A DNA stretch of 64,000 bases from Acidovorax sp. (GTDB lineage: Bacteria > Pseudomonadota > Gammaproteobacteria > Burkholderiales > Burkholderiaceae_C). A program made the translations under genes and the position numbers. The notes under the pieces were generated by a model that was given only the letters and a program-made list of their open reading frames with translations, had not been told where the DNA came from and did no database searches. The stretch spans positions 1 to 64,000 of the forward strand of contig JADMJR010000210.1 in assembly GCA_018780365.1 (NCBI GenBank), written 5' to 3'. Below are positions 1-12,931 of the stretch, in pieces. Each line of letters starts with the position of its first letter. Positions within the stretch are counted from its first letter, which is position 1.

Positions 1-198
1 GACCCGCGCGATGGCGCGCGGGTGGTGCTGTGGTCCTGCTCGGGCTCGCGCAGCCAGAGCTGGAGCACCCGGGGCGGGCAGATCGTGAGCCAGCTCACCG
101 GCAAATGCCTGGACGTGGAGGCTGGGCAGGTTCGCCCGGGCGCACATACCATGGTCTGGCCTTGCAACCGCAGCCCCAGCCAGCGCTGGTGGTGGTAA
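1..198 (+). CDS. C-terminal fragment of a protein with a ricin-type beta-trefoil lectin domain (partial)
   Basis: Open frame from base 1 to TAA at 196-198; ...GGQIVSQLTGKCLDVEAGQVRPGAHTMVWPCNRSPSQRWWW, QxW-type repeat. Confidence 0.75.
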   Translation, partial: DPRDGARVVLWSCSGSRSQSWSTRGGQIVSQLTGKCLDVEAGQVRPGAHTMVWPCNRSPSQRWWW

Positions 199-205
199 GG
201 AGTGC

Positions 206-724
206 GTGATGATGATGAAAAAGACCGTTCACCGCATCTGCGCAGCCACCTGCGCTCTGGCCTCGCTGGCCTTCCTGGCTGTTGCCCCGGCAGCCCACGC
301 AGCCGATGCCCCCGTGACATCACCCACAGCCCCGGCCCGCCCCGCAAAAGCAGGCCCCCACCAGGCGGCCAGGCCCCTTGCCGACCGCCTCCAGGCCATT
401 TGTTCATCGGCCGACCTCAACCACGATGGAAACGTGTCGCTGGACGAGTTCCACCAGGACATCGTGCAGAGCTGGCACAGCCTGGGGCCCGATGCACAGG
501 GCTATGTGCACTTGGATCAACTGGGCCAGGTGCCCCGCATCGGCAAGGGCGCGCTGCGGCGGCTGGCTGCCGCCGACAAGGACGCAGATGGCAAGCTGTC
601 CTTCTCGGAGGTGGTGCAGGCGCGCATGGCCTACTTCGAGGCGGCTGACGGCAACCAGGACGATGCCTTGTCCCTACAGGAATGCATCGCCTACGAGCGC
701 CAGCGGCGCCGCCAGCCTCAGTAA
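206..724 (+). CDS. Secreted EF-hand domain protein
   Basis: Signal peptide, then DLNHDGNVSLDEF, DKDADGKLSFSEV, DGNQDDALSLQE loops. Confidence 0.85.
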   Translation: MMMMKKTVHRICAATCALASLAFLAVAPAAHAADAPVTSPTAPARPAKAGPHQAARPLADRLQAICSSADLNHDGNVSLDEFHQDIVQSWHSLGPDAQGYVHLDQLGQVPRIGKGALRRLAAADKDADGKLSFSEVVQARMAYFEAADGNQDDALSLQECIAYERQRRRQPQ

Positions 725-947
725 ACCATGGACGATGGGGGTGCACCGAGCCCCGCACTGTCTTGCCTTTTTGGAGGGCATGCTGAGGCAGCGCGGGGTT
801 CTGCTCGCAACGGCGCCCACGCCTTGGATAATCCGTGGGGCCACCGACCAGACTCTCTGCGGGCGGGGCCGGAGGCACCCTTGTGGTCCTAGGCCCTGTA
901 CCGCGCCGCCCTCCTCCGCTGCTTTTGTGATCTTCATCCCCCATTCC

Positions 948-2336
948 ATGTCCCAGGCCTTTCGCAACACCCTGCTTTCCCTGCGCGATCTGATCGTGTC
1001 CGCTGGTCCTCTCGCTTTTCTGGCGGTGGGGCTGCTGGCGCTGGCTTACTGGTGGCTCAACCCCAATCCGCCCAAGACTGTGACCCTGGCCACAGGGCCT
1101 GCGCAAAGCGCCTACGAAGAGTTTGGCAAGCGCTACCAGAAGGCACTCGCAGTGGACGGTATCGAGGTGGTGCTGTTGCCCAGCGAGGGCTCATCGCACA
1201 ACCTTCAACTTCTGCGCGAAGGCAAGGCGGATGTGGCGTTTGTGCAGGGCGGAACCGCCGAACTCCTGCCCGGCGACCCCGACGAACTGCTGTCGCTGGG
1301 CAACCTGTTTGTGGAGCCCGTCTGGCTGTTCTACCGCACGGAGACGGCGCAGCGTATGTACAACATGCCCAGGCTCGATGGCCTGCGGCAGTTGCGTGGC
1401 CTGCACGTGAACGTGGGCTCGCAGGGCAGCGGCGTGCCCACACTGATGGAGCGCCTGCTGGAGGCCAACAAGGTGGAACGTGGCGCGGTGAAGCTCTCGC
1501 GCCTGGACCAGACCCCCGCCACCGTGGACTTCCTGGCGGGCAAGCTCGATGCGCTGGTGTTTGCCTCGGCACCCGAGTCCTTGATGGTGCAAATGCTGCT
1601 GCAAACGCCGGGCGTCCAGTTGCTGGACTTTGCACAGCACGAAGCCTATGCGCGGCGCTTTCCGTTCCTGACACCCGTTACCCTGCCCCGAGGCGTAGTG
1701 GACCTGGCCACCAATGTGCCCACGCGGGACGTGCGGCTGGTGGCATCCACCACCTCGTTGCTGGCGCGCGAAGGTACACACCCGGCCCTGCTGACGCTGT
1801 TTGCGCAGAACGCGCAGAAGCTGCACGGCGGTGCCGGCTGGTTCAACCGCGCGCGCGAGTTCCCCAACGCGCGCAACAGCGAGCTGCCCATTGCCAAGGA
1901 AGGCGACCGCGCGATGAACGAGGCCGTGCCCATGCTGCAGCGCTACCTGCCATTCTGGATCGCCAACCTGATCGAACGCATGTGGCTGGTGCTGGGTATC
2001 TTGTTGGCCATCATGCTGCCGCTGTCACGTATCGTGCCGCCGCTGTACCAGTTCCGCGTGCGCTCGCGCGTGTTCCGCTGGTACGGCCGCCTGCGCGAGG
2101 TCGAGAACGACCTGGAGGCCGGCAAGACCGACACGGCAGAACTGCTCAAGGCCCTGAGCGCGCTAGAGGCACAGGCCGAAAAGGTGAGCGTGCCACTGTC
2201 CTATGCCGATGAGTTGTATGCCCTGCGCAACCACATTCACCTGGTGCGCAAGAAGCTGCTGCGGGCCTCGGAAGGGAATGCTGGCGAGAATGCCGGGGAA
2301 TCACAGCCCGCACCCGAAAGGACTGCAGCGCCCTGA
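948..2336 (+). CDS. TAXI family TRAP-type solute-binding protein with C-terminal membrane segment
   Basis: MSQAFRNTLLSLRDLIVSAGPLAFLAVGLLALAYWWL...VTLATGPAQSAYEEFGKRYQ...GKADVAFVQGG; ATG at 948 inside the longer ORF. Confidence 0.8.
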   Translation: MSQAFRNTLLSLRDLIVSAGPLAFLAVGLLALAYWWLNPNPPKTVTLATGPAQSAYEEFGKRYQKALAVDGIEVVLLPSEGSSHNLQLLREGKADVAFVQGGTAELLPGDPDELLSLGNLFVEPVWLFYRTETAQRMYNMPRLDGLRQLRGLHVNVGSQGSGVPTLMERLLEANKVERGAVKLSRLDQTPATVDFLAGKLDALVFASAPESLMVQMLLQTPGVQLLDFAQHEAYARRFPFLTPVTLPRGVVDLATNVPTRDVRLVASTTSLLAREGTHPALLTLFAQNAQKLHGGAGWFNRAREFPNARNSELPIAKEGDRAMNEAVPMLQRYLPFWIANLIERMWLVLGILLAIMLPLSRIVPPLYQFRVRSRVFRWYGRLREVENDLEAGKTDTAELLKALSALEAQAEKVSVPLSYADELYALRNHIHLVRKKLLRASEGNAGENAGESQPAPERTAAP

Positions 2337-2373
2337 CGCTCACCAAGGCTAAACCCGAGCCCTCAACCAGAAC

Positions 2374-4902
2374 TCAGCGGCCTTTGGATGATTTGGAGCC
2401 CGAGGTGGATGTCAGCGGCGCCGACTTGGACAATGGCGCCACCTTCGAGCTGGAGGATGACCGCACCCCCAAGGCGCGCGCGTCAGAGGCTTTGCGCTCA
2501 GCGCCGCCCACCTCACTGGCTGCATCCCCCGACCGGCTCACCACCTTGGCAGGTCTGGGGGGCTGAGCAGGCACCACGCGCAACGAGCCTTCCCGGGCCA
2601 ACTTGTCGCGCATTCGACGCGTCATGGACTGGGTGCTGGCGTCTGCCGCCGTGAACAGGAACAGCGTGCCGTGGGGGCTGGCCCAGGTGAGCTGCGTACG
2701 CACCACGCGCCCATTGGTCACCAGCTCGACCCAGGCACCCATCACAAAATCGGCATAGGGATCTGGCACCTCTACCGGCGGCGTGGCACTGTCGCCCTCC
2801 GCCCCGGGTACAGAGAGTGGCGCTTGCGCCGACTCGGATTCGGACATGTCCGGCACCACCTCGGCAACATCGACCACCGGTTCGGCCGGCGCAGGCGCAG
2901 GCTTTTCAAAAGCCTCCTGGTGCAAGCCCACCAGACGCTGCAACAAGGCGCTGGTCTGGACGGCCGGATAGTTGATGGTCTTGAGGCCCTTGCGCAACTT
3001 GGCCAGCAGGCCCGGGATGGATTCGTTGAGCCTATCAGGCTCCTGCCGGGTCAGGCTGGGCTGGGCGCTCCAGAGCAACACGGGCACCAGTGCCAGATAG
3101 CCGCCAGGGTCATCCTTGCCATCATCGTCCTTCATCACCTGGGCCAGGGCGATCACGTCAGCCCATGGGCCAGCCGCGAAATCCAGGATGTCGGCAGGTA
3201 CCTGCTCCAGGTCTGGCAGCCTGCGGATATCAGCGGCCACCTTTTCGGCCAACAGTTCACGCTGCTCGGCGTGCAAGCGGGCCTTCTCCTCCGCCTCCTG
3301 CTGCGCCTTGATTTTCTGCTCCTGCGCGTCCCAAGCCGACTGCAAAGCCTTGAGCACAGTGTCGAAGGGACCCGCGTCCTTGATCTCGTTGACGGACAGG
3401 TGTCCCACGGCCTCCGTCACCAGCCGCATGAAGCGGCTGAAGCCCGGTGCGGCCTCGGTGGTAAAGGCCAGGCTGCGCTGCGTCAACTCGTCGAGCAAAC
3501 GGCGGGCAGGATGGGTACCGTCCGTGAAAAACCGTCCGTCGTGGTGTACCAACTGCTTGAGTGCGGGCTCCAGGCTTTTGACTGCCTGCTGCACCGGGGG
3601 CAGCAAACGCGCATCCTGCGCGATGTTCGCCATCATGCGGCCCACCACTTCCACAGCCATGGCTGTGGACTGTGTTGCAGCCTCCATCGGCATGGAGGCA
3701 TATACCACCGGCGCCACTCCCGCCCCTCGCCACCCCGACAACGGCACGGGCAGAGAGCCCGGCTGACTTGCACTGCCACTACCAGCCAGGCGCCCCACCA
3801 AGCGCTCCAGCTGAGCCATGTCTTCAATGGCTTCGGCCACAACACCCGACGGGTAGTAAGCACCGGCCACCGACGACTGGGCGCTGGCCATACCTGCGCG
3901 CGGGTCCACCCCGCCGGGCTGCCCCGCCATGGGTTGCACAGGCATCGACCCGTAAACGGGGGGAGCAAACGGATCACCACCCGCCAGCATCTGGCGCAGG
4001 ATGCCCACCGTCAGCAGCGCCTCTTCGGCGGCATCCGCCGGCACCATGGGCACCATCGGCCCTTGTTGGGAATCGCCACTCCACCCCGTGGATGGGCCCA
4101 CGCCACGGCCATAGCCTGTATTGCCATAGTCGCCCATGGGCGTATTCATCGAATGGCCATAACCTGAATAACCGCTGCCATACCCAGTTCCGGGCCCCCC
4201 ATAGCCCGTGCCCGGACCACCGCTGCGCCCGCCGCCACCCGAGGGCGTCCCCAGCACGGCGTACCCGACGGGCTCCACACCATGCTCCCGCAGGGCCTTG
4301 GCGGTGTTCTTGTATTCCTCCACCAGCAGCTTGCCCAGCAGGTCGCGCATGTGCTGCATCCAGAGTTGCCGGATTTCGGGTGACACGCCGGTGTCACTCA
4401 CCACCTGCTGCAGAGCCCGGATATAGCTTTCAGGCCGCAGTGGGTTGCGCTCGGGCTGCACGCTGCGCAGGCCTTGGGCGGCACTGACCAAGGTATTGAG
4501 TTCAGCCAGCACGGCATCGGTGGCATGCAGGGCCGATTGCTGCGCCTTGGAGAGCTCCACCTGCGCCAGCATTTCGTTTTCGTCCATGAGCGACAGCTCA
4601 CCGAAATCCATGCCGGTGTCATCGGTCGAACTGCGCCCTTTGGCCGTGGAAGGCCCTTCCGCAAAGATCTCCAGCAGTGCCATAGGGTAGCCCTTGACCA
4701 GAGCCGCCTCGTGCTGGTTCAGAAAGCGCAGGCTGTCACTGATCAGGTTGCGCTGCTGGATGTTGCGGCTGCCTGACTCCTCCCCTGTCAAAGCCCCTTG
4801 CGTGACTTTGACCAGTTGCACCATCAGTGCCTCGCCCCCGCGAACGGCGTTGACAACGCAGGCGCGAAACACGGTTCTCAAACGCGATGCGGACAGGGAC
4901 AT
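2374..4902 (-). CDS. DUF1631 family protein
   Basis: 842-aa ORF with DUF1631-like N-terminus (RNIQQRNLISDSLRFLNQHEAALVKGYPMALLEIF). Confidence 0.75.
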   Translation of the reverse strand: MSLSASRLRTVFRACVVNAVRGGEALMVQLVKVTQGALTGEESGSRNIQQRNLISDSLRFLNQHEAALVKGYPMALLEIFAEGPSTAKGRSSTDDTGMDFGELSLMDENEMLAQVELSKAQQSALHATDAVLAELNTLVSAAQGLRSVQPERNPLRPESYIRALQQVVSDTGVSPEIRQLWMQHMRDLLGKLLVEEYKNTAKALREHGVEPVGYAVLGTPSGGGGRSGGPGTGYGGPGTGYGSGYSGYGHSMNTPMGDYGNTGYGRGVGPSTGWSGDSQQGPMVPMVPADAAEEALLTVGILRQMLAGGDPFAPPVYGSMPVQPMAGQPGGVDPRAGMASAQSSVAGAYYPSGVVAEAIEDMAQLERLVGRLAGSGSASQPGSLPVPLSGWRGAGVAPVVYASMPMEAATQSTAMAVEVVGRMMANIAQDARLLPPVQQAVKSLEPALKQLVHHDGRFFTDGTHPARRLLDELTQRSLAFTTEAAPGFSRFMRLVTEAVGHLSVNEIKDAGPFDTVLKALQSAWDAQEQKIKAQQEAEEKARLHAEQRELLAEKVAADIRRLPDLEQVPADILDFAAGPWADVIALAQVMKDDDGKDDPGGYLALVPVLLWSAQPSLTRQEPDRLNESIPGLLAKLRKGLKTINYPAVQTSALLQRLVGLHQEAFEKPAPAPAEPVVDVAEVVPDMSESESAQAPLSVPGAEGDSATPPVEVPDPYADFVMGAWVELVTNGRVVRTQLTWASPHGTLFLFTAADASTQSMTRRMRDKLAREGSLRVVPAQPPRPAKVVSRSGDAASEVGGAERKASDARALGVRSSSSSKVAPLSKSAPLTSTSGSKSSKGR

Positions 4903-4958
4903 GGTGGGGAGGGATCGGACAGCGGGTTTCCAGATGCAATGCTACTTGAGCTGACGCC

Positions 4959-6620
<1,662 letters not shown>

Positions 6621-6870
6621 TTGCTTATGTCTTAAACCTGCGAAAGTGGGCAGAAGAAATTCTGCGTGCAAACCGAGATTATCGGGCCATGCGACAATAC
6701 CCACCGTAGCGGGCTCCAGTTGCCCGTCACATCAGCACACTGCTGGGGACGAAAGAAGCAACGCTTCCGGGCTCCCAATCCTGAACCTCATCAGCCTGAG
6801 ACTGGCTCGACAACCCCCCGGTTGTACGACAGGCCGATACCCAGCGCCCCGGACGGGCGCATCCAAAGAC

Positions 6871-8712
6871 ATGACATTTGACGAACTGAACCTGGCTCCT
6901 GCCATCCTGAAGGCCGTGCACGAAACGGGCTACGAAACCCCCACGCCCATTCAGGCCCAGGCCATTCCCGCCGTGCTCGCAGGCCACGACCTGCTGGCTG
7001 GCGCGCAGACTGGCACCGGCAAGACCGCCGCGTTCACCCTTCCCATGCTGCACCGCCTTTCGCAAAGCGCTGCCCCCAAGAACAAGTTCGGCGGCAAGGG
7101 CATCCGCGCCCTGGTGCTGACCCCCACCCGTGAACTCGCGGCCCAGGTGGAAGAATCCGTACGCGAATACGGCAAATACCTCGACATCAACTCCACCGTC
7201 GTCTTCGGCGGCGTGGGCATGAACCCGCAGATCGACCGCATCAAACGCGGCGTGGACATCCTGGTGGCCACCCCCGGCCGCCTGCTGGACCTGCAGCAAC
7301 AGGGTTTCCTGGACCTGTCCACCGTGCAGGTGCTGGTGCTCGACGAAGCCGACCGCATGCTGGACATGGGCTTCATCCACGACGTGAAGAAGGTGCTGGC
7401 CCTGGTGCCCAAGGACAAGCAGAGCCTGCTGTTCTCGGCCACCTTCAGCGATGAAATCCGCGACCTGGCCAACACCCTGCTCAAGAACCCGCAAAGCATC
7501 CAGGTCACGCCCAGCAACACCACCGTGCAGCGCATCACCCAGGTGATCCACCCTGTGGGCCGCGGTAAGAAGAAACAGGTGCTGCTGCACATCATCCAGC
7601 AGCACAACTGGAGCCAGGTGCTGGTGTTCACCCGCACCAAGTTCGGCGCGAACAACGTGGCCGAGTTCCTGACCAAGAACGGCGTTCAGGCCATGGCCTT
7701 GCACGGCAACAAGAGCCAGAGCGCCCGCACGCAGGCATTGGCCGGTTTCAAGAGCGGTGACATCCGTGCCCTGGTGGCCACCGACATCGCCGCGCGCGGC
7801 ATCGACATCGACGAGCTGCCGCACGTCGTGAACTACGAAATCCCCAACGTCTCGGAAGACTACGTGCACCGCATCGGCCGTACGGGTCGCGCCGGTGCAA
7901 CCGGTGAGGCCGTGAGCCTGGTCTGCATGGACGAAGAAGGCTTCATGATGGACATTGAGCGCTTCACCAAGCAGCAGATTCCCGTGCAGATCATCGAAGG
8001 CTTCGGTCCCGACGCTGGCGAGAAAGCCGAGCCCATTGCCATGGGCCGTCAGACCATCTGGGGCGGCGCAGGCAAGCCCCCAAGCCGTGACGTGATGCAG
8101 GCCGCCGCCAAGGCCGCCCGCAGCGAAATGATGGAGCGCATCCGCACCAACAAGGCCGGCCAAGGTGCTGGCGGTGGTGGCGACCGTGGCCCCCGTCCTG
8201 CTGGCGGTGGCAATGGTGGCGGTGGCGGCCGTGGTGGCCGTGCCGGTGGTGGTGCAGCAGCAGGCGGCGGTGGCGGCAATGGTCCGCGCGGCGGCCGTGC
8301 CGGTGCCGGTGCCGGCGGCGGTGGCGGTGGCGGCCAGGGTGGTGGCGGCGCACGCGCTGGCGGCCAGGCTCCTGCACGCGGCCGCTCCGGTGGCGGTGGA
8401 GGTGGCGGCTACGAAGGCGGCAACCGCTACGATGACTCGCAACCCCCACGCGCCAACGCCCACCTGGGCACGCACATGGGCCACGCCAACCCGGGCAACC
8501 GCAGCTCCGGCCATGCAGGTGGCGGCCAGCCCGACCCAATGCGCACCAGTGTGGACAGCATGGGTGGCGGCGGTCGCCGTGGTGGCGGTGGTTATCGTGG
8601 CGGCAACGGAGGAGGTGGCGGCTATGGCGGTGGATCAGGTGCGGGTGGCGGTGGTGGCCGGGGCAACGGGCCTCGTGGGCCGGGCGGTTCTCGCGGCTCT
8701 TTTAACCGCTGA
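6871..8712 (+). CDS. rhlE: DEAD-box ATP-dependent RNA helicase, RhlE type, with long Gly-rich tail
   Basis: [43 protein letters not shown] and HRIGRTGR motifs; RGG-rich C-terminus. Confidence 0.9.
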   Translation: MTFDELNLAPAILKAVHETGYETPTPIQAQAIPAVLAGHDLLAGAQTGTGKTAAFTLPMLHRLSQSAAPKNKFGGKGIRALVLTPTRELAAQVEESVREYGKYLDINSTVVFGGVGMNPQIDRIKRGVDILVATPGRLLDLQQQGFLDLSTVQVLVLDEADRMLDMGFIHDVKKVLALVPKDKQSLLFSATFSDEIRDLANTLLKNPQSIQVTPSNTTVQRITQVIHPVGRGKKKQVLLHIIQQHNWSQVLVFTRTKFGANNVAEFLTKNGVQAMALHGNKSQSARTQALAGFKSGDIRALVATDIAARGIDIDELPHVVNYEIPNVSEDYVHRIGRTGRAGATGEAVSLVCMDEEGFMMDIERFTKQQIPVQIIEGFGPDAGEKAEPIAMGRQTIWGGAGKPPSRDVMQAAAKAARSEMMERIRTNKAGQGAGGGGDRGPRPAGGGNGGGGGRGGRAGGGAAAGGGGGNGPRGGRAGAGAGGGGGGGQGGGGARAGGQAPARGRSGGGGGGGYEGGNRYDDSQPPRANAHLGTHMGHANPGNRSSGHAGGGQPDPMRTSVDSMGGGGRRGGGGYRGGNGGGGGYGGGSGAGGGGGRGNGPRGPGGSRGSFNR

Positions 8713-9370
8713 AGCGACGCCCCCGAAGGACGGTGGGGCATCGGCAGCCACGGTGGCCGCCGCCTCTCCGCCCCTGTCATCAGGCAGCCAGGGCACAGCC
8801 GTCGTTCACGTGCTGCATGCCCGCAATCGCCGGCCTCCCGCGCTGAGCCATCCCCGCCTGCAACTGCATGCGGTCGACTTTGCAGACCTGCCGAACCTGC
8901 CACCGGTGGACGATGTCTACATCACCCTGGGCACCACCATCGCAGCAGCGGGCAGCCAGAGCGCTTTTCGTGCGGTGGACTATGACGCGGTGCTGGCCAC
9001 CGCCCGCGCGGCACGCGCCGCCGGAGCCTCTCGCTGTGGCGTGGTCACGGCCATGGGCGCCAACGCGCAGTCGCGCATCTTCTATAACCGGATCAAAGGC
9101 GAAGTCGAACGCGACCTGCAGGGCCTGGGCTTCGCCACCCTGGTCATTGCCCGCCCATCCCTGATGACTGGCGAACGCCAGGCGTTGCAACAGGCAGCAC
9201 GCCCGGCCGAATCTCTCTCCATCCAACTCTTCAAATGGCTGGACCCGGTCATTCCCGCCAACTACCGCGCCCGCCCCGGCGCTGATGTGGGGCGTGCGCT
9301 GGTGCATGCCGTACAGTCAGGCACGGCCGGACTGCATGTGCTGTCGGGCCACGCGCTGCAACCCTACTGA
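8624..9370 (+). CDS. NAD(P)-binding / nucleoside-diphosphate-sugar epimerase-like protein
   Basis: [27 protein letters not shown]: the Rossmann GATGLVG lies within the overlap with the helicase tail; downstream [12 protein letters not shown]. Confidence 0.8.
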   Translation: MAVDQVRVAVVAGATGLVGRAVLAALLTAEATPPKDGGASAATVAAASPPLSSGSQGTAVVHVLHARNRRPPALSHPRLQLHAVDFADLPNLPPVDDVYITLGTTIAAAGSQSAFRAVDYDAVLATARAARAAGASRCGVVTAMGANAQSRIFYNRIKGEVERDLQGLGFATLVIARPSLMTGERQALQQAARPAESLSIQLFKWLDPVIPANYRARPGADVGRALVHAVQSGTAGLHVLSGHALQPY

Positions 9371-9414
9371 ACGGGGGCTGCAGACTTCCTGCCTGAGCCC
9401 ATGTTGCCCGCCCC

Positions 9415-10482
9415 ATGCGCCCCACCGACCTGCCCCAGCCCCTGGCCACCCTGATGGTGGCCACCTGCAATGTGCTGAACCTGGCCAACCCAGGGCGCAT
9501 GTTCTACGAGAACCAGGATCCCTACAGCGCCGCAGAGTTCGAGCGCAAGCTCACTTGGCTGGGGGAACGCTTTCGCATGCTCAACGCCGACGTGCTGGCC
9601 GTGCAGGAGGTCTGGGATGAGGCAGCCTTCAAGGGCGCCCTGGGCCGTGGCGGCCTGCGCTACGACTTTGTGGCCGTTCCAGGTGCCGAAAACGATGCCA
9701 CACGCCACGGCGCCCAGGGAACGCCACGTGTAGGCATCGCCACGCGGCTCAAGGTAGACGCTTTGCAGTCTTTTCCAGACTTCCCCCCGGGTTTTCAGGT
9801 GGACATACCCGGCATCGGCCTGCACACCCGCTTCGAGCGCCCGCCCCTGGTGGCCACGCTGCGCATGAAACATGGGCAGACGCTCAATGTGCTGACCACA
9901 CACCTCAAATCCAAGCGCCCCAAGTTTCTGCAGGATGCGCAGGGCAACCCTGCCGAGGACCGCGACGACCGCAAGGTGATGGCGCTGGCCTCGCTGCGCT
10001 CGCTGATCATGCGGGGTGCTGAGGCCATGGCCCTGCGCTGCCTGGTCATCGACCTGCTGCACCGCACCAACATACCGCTGGTGGTGCTGGGCGATTTCAA
10101 CGACACGCCCGACAGCGTGACCACTCAGCTCATCTGCGCCACCACGGAAATCGCCTACGACCGGTCGGCGCGGGATGTCGCCCTGTTCAACGCCTACGAC
10201 CTTCAGGGCGAGGCCGCGTTGAAGAAGGACGTGGCGTACTCGCACATCCACCAGGGCTCGCCCTCCGTGCTGGACCAGGTCTTGGTCAGCGAGGAGTTCA
10301 TGGCGACCGGACGCAACAGCGTGGGCGACGTGCGCAGGGTGGACTACTTCAACGACCACCTGCACGAAGGCCGCGACCGCACCCGATCAGACCATGGTTT
10401 CGTGCGCGCCTTGCTGCGCCTGAAGATGCAGGCGCCCCCCTCCTCCACAACCCCCTCACCGGCACTGGCGCCATCAACCTGA
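9415..10482 (+). CDS. Endonuclease/exonuclease/phosphatase family protein
   Basis: MVATCNVLNLANPGRMFYENQD...LGDFNDTPDS...SDHGFV motifs. Confidence 0.85.
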   Translation: MRPTDLPQPLATLMVATCNVLNLANPGRMFYENQDPYSAAEFERKLTWLGERFRMLNADVLAVQEVWDEAAFKGALGRGGLRYDFVAVPGAENDATRHGAQGTPRVGIATRLKVDALQSFPDFPPGFQVDIPGIGLHTRFERPPLVATLRMKHGQTLNVLTTHLKSKRPKFLQDAQGNPAEDRDDRKVMALASLRSLIMRGAEAMALRCLVIDLLHRTNIPLVVLGDFNDTPDSVTTQLICATTEIAYDRSARDVALFNAYDLQGEAALKKDVAYSHIHQGSPSVLDQVLVSEEFMATGRNSVGDVRRVDYFNDHLHEGRDRTRSDHGFVRALLRLKMQAPPSSTTPSPALAPST

Positions 10483-10617
10483 AGGGGCTCGCCGCATTCG
10501 TCGCCGCGTCAACCACCGCTTTGCAACGGGATGTACGCCGACACAGACCCACGGGGATGCGCAGGTAACATCAACGTAACAGACGCCCCTGCGAGGCATC
10601 CATTGGCAGAACACACC

Positions 10618-12501
10618 ATGAACATGCACTCTTTCCTCCGCCGCCCTCCCCACGCCACTGCGGCCCTGCCTGCAACCACCTCCCTGCGCTCCTCACTGCG
10701 GCATGCACGCTGGACCGCATCAGCAACCCTTGCGGCCCTGCTGCTGGCGGCCTGCGGCAGCACCCCGCTGCCCCCCTGGCCCTCGACCTCGACCTCGGGC
10801 GCCCCAAGGCCCAACGCGCCCGCCCCGCTGCCGCGCGTGCAGCAAGGCACAGTGGTGCCCACTCCGTTGGGCCAGCAAGCACCGCACCGTGCAGCCGTGG
10901 TGTCCAACCCCCTGCCTCCGCCTGCGCCACTCGTGGTGCAGAACGAAGGCCCGATGGCGCCCCCCTACAGCGCAGCCGTGGCCGCACGCTTCCCAAATCC
11001 GCCCATGTCTTACAGCACCCCGGGGCTGGGATTGGAACGCCGGGCGTTCACCACCAATGCCGAGCTGGGCCTGTGGCTGAAATCGCTGGCCGATGCGGCA
11101 CCCCGCGGAGCCACACGCACCAAGCTGCTGCACGTTGGCACGTCACAACGTGGCGAACCCATTCAGGGGCTGCTGGTGACCCGCGCTGCGGGCACGGACC
11201 CCACCAGCCTGGACACCAGTGGCCGCCCGACCGTGGTGCTGATCGGCCAGCAGCATGGTGATGAGCCCGCAGGCAGCGAAGCCTTGCTGGTCATCAGCAG
11301 CGAACTGGCCCAGGGCCTGCTGGAACCCCTGCTGGACCGCATCAACGTGGTGGTGGTGCCCCGTGCCAATCCCGACGGAGCGGAGGTCAGCACCCGTGTC
11401 ACGGCCAATGGCGTGGACATGAACCGTGACCACCTGCTGCTCAACACCCCCGAGGCCCGCGCGCTGGCCCGGGTCATCAACGACTACCGCCCCATCCTGG
11501 TGGTGGATGCCCACGAGTACACCGTGGTGGGACGCTACCTGCAGAAGTTCAACGCCATCCAGCGCTATGACGCGCTGCTCCAGTACACCACCACGGCCAA
11601 CTACCCCGAGTTCCTGACCAAGGCTTCGCAGGAGTGGTACCACCAGCCCATGGTGGCTGCACTCAAGGCCCAGGGCATCACCAGCGACTGGTACTACACC
11701 ACCTCGACCAACCCGCAGGACAAACGCATCTCCATGGGCGGCACGCAGCCCGACACGGGACGCAATGTCAACGGGCTCAAGAACACCGTCAGCCTGCTCA
11801 TCGAGACACGCGGCGTAGGCATTGGCCGCATGCACATCCAGCGCCGCGTGCATTCGCAGGTCACGGCCATCTCCAGCGCCTTGCGCAGCACGGCCGATCG
11901 GGCCACCAACCTGGAGCAGGTGCGCTCCTTTGTCGCCCGGGACGTGAGCGCCCAGGCCTGCCGCGATCAGGTGGTGGTGGAGGCCGCAGCCACGCCCACC
12001 CAGCGCGACCTGGACTTCCTCGACCCCGACACTGGTGCAGACCGCGCCATCCGCGTGGACTGGAACTCGTCGCTCACCCTGCGCGCCACCAAGTCACGCG
12101 CCCGGCCCTGCGGATACTGGCTGGCGGCGGGCTCCACCGCCGCCGTGGAGCGCTTGCGGCTGCTGGGCCTGCAGGTTATGCGTGTGGCCGAACCTGGCGC
12201 CATGCTGGCAGAAACCTACCGGGAGACCGCGCGTGAAACCGGCGACCGCCAGGACGTGATTGGCACCATCGCTGGCGGCACAGGCATCGTGCGGGTGCAG
12301 GTGTCGGCGGTGCGCAGCGCCATCGACGCCCCCGCCGGGAGTTTCTATGTGCCACTGAACCAGCCCCGCGCCAACCTGGCCGTCGCCGCGCTGGAGCCTG
12401 ACACGCAAAACAGCTATTTCGCCAACCGGCTGATCGAAGACCTCGGCCAGACCGCACGTGTCATGGCCACGCCAGCACTGGTGTTTGAAGAGACAGAGTA
12501 A
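10618..12501 (+). CDS. M14 family zinc carboxypeptidase, lipoprotein
   Basis: Lipobox LAACGS; GQQHGDEPAGSEA, NPDGAEVSTRVTANGVDMNRD and DAHEY motifs. Confidence 0.8.
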   Translation: MNMHSFLRRPPHATAALPATTSLRSSLRHARWTASATLAALLLAACGSTPLPPWPSTSTSGAPRPNAPAPLPRVQQGTVVPTPLGQQAPHRAAVVSNPLPPPAPLVVQNEGPMAPPYSAAVAARFPNPPMSYSTPGLGLERRAFTTNAELGLWLKSLADAAPRGATRTKLLHVGTSQRGEPIQGLLVTRAAGTDPTSLDTSGRPTVVLIGQQHGDEPAGSEALLVISSELAQGLLEPLLDRINVVVVPRANPDGAEVSTRVTANGVDMNRDHLLLNTPEARALARVINDYRPILVVDAHEYTVVGRYLQKFNAIQRYDALLQYTTTANYPEFLTKASQEWYHQPMVAALKAQGITSDWYYTTSTNPQDKRISMGGTQPDTGRNVNGLKNTVSLLIETRGVGIGRMHIQRRVHSQVTAISSALRSTADRATNLEQVRSFVARDVSAQACRDQVVVEAAATPTQRDLDFLDPDTGADRAIRVDWNSSLTLRATKSRARPCGYWLAAGSTAAVERLRLLGLQVMRVAEPGAMLAETYRETARETGDRQDVIGTIAGGTGIVRVQVSAVRSAIDAPAGSFYVPLNQPRANLAVAALEPDTQNSYFANRLIEDLGQTARVMATPALVFEETE

Positions 12502-12864
12502 GTAAACACGCAAGTCAAGCCCCGCGCCCGCGTGGCTCGGGGCTTGCGGGCAGGCTGGCCGATCCCCCTTGGCATGGCCTTCCCACCCACCCATCCATGA
12601 TCGACCTGCACTGTTGGCCCACTGCTGGCCCACGCCGAACAGCTGGAAAACTCCCATCCTGCTGGACGAATGCGGCCTGCCCTGCCGCTGCACCTCCATC
12701 AACACCGGCCAAGGCAGTGCGGACCGGACCTGGCCAAGGGGCTTCACAAGTCCTTCGCAAGTTGATGGCCAACGAGCAGCACAAGGCACTGCACTGTCCG
12801 GCTAGGCCACCGACAGCGTGCGAGCCAGCGCACAACAAGCGCGCTGAATCCCTGGCACACAGTC

Positions 12865-12924
12865 AAAATGCTATTAAATATATAGCTACTACCGCTTACT
12901 GATAGCGCGCAAGAGGCTATTTTC
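12865..12924. repeat. AT-rich palindromic intergenic repeat resembling a Comamonadaceae REP-like element
   Basis: AAAATGCTATTAAATATATAGCTACTACCGCTTACTGATAGCGCGCAAGAGGCTATTTT between convergent genes; recalled as a common Acidovorax-type intergenic sequence. Confidence 0.5.
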
Positions 12925-12931
12925 AATCACA

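Noticed and set aside
2671-4167. Long plus-strand ORF (498 aa) antisense to the DUF1631 gene
   Set aside because: High-GC antisense artefact; low-complexity sequence, while the opposite frame is a recognisable protein.
6727-8514. 595-aa minus-strand ORF opposite rhlE
   Set aside because: Antisense to the DEAD-box helicase; Ala/Thr low complexity mirrors the Gly tail.
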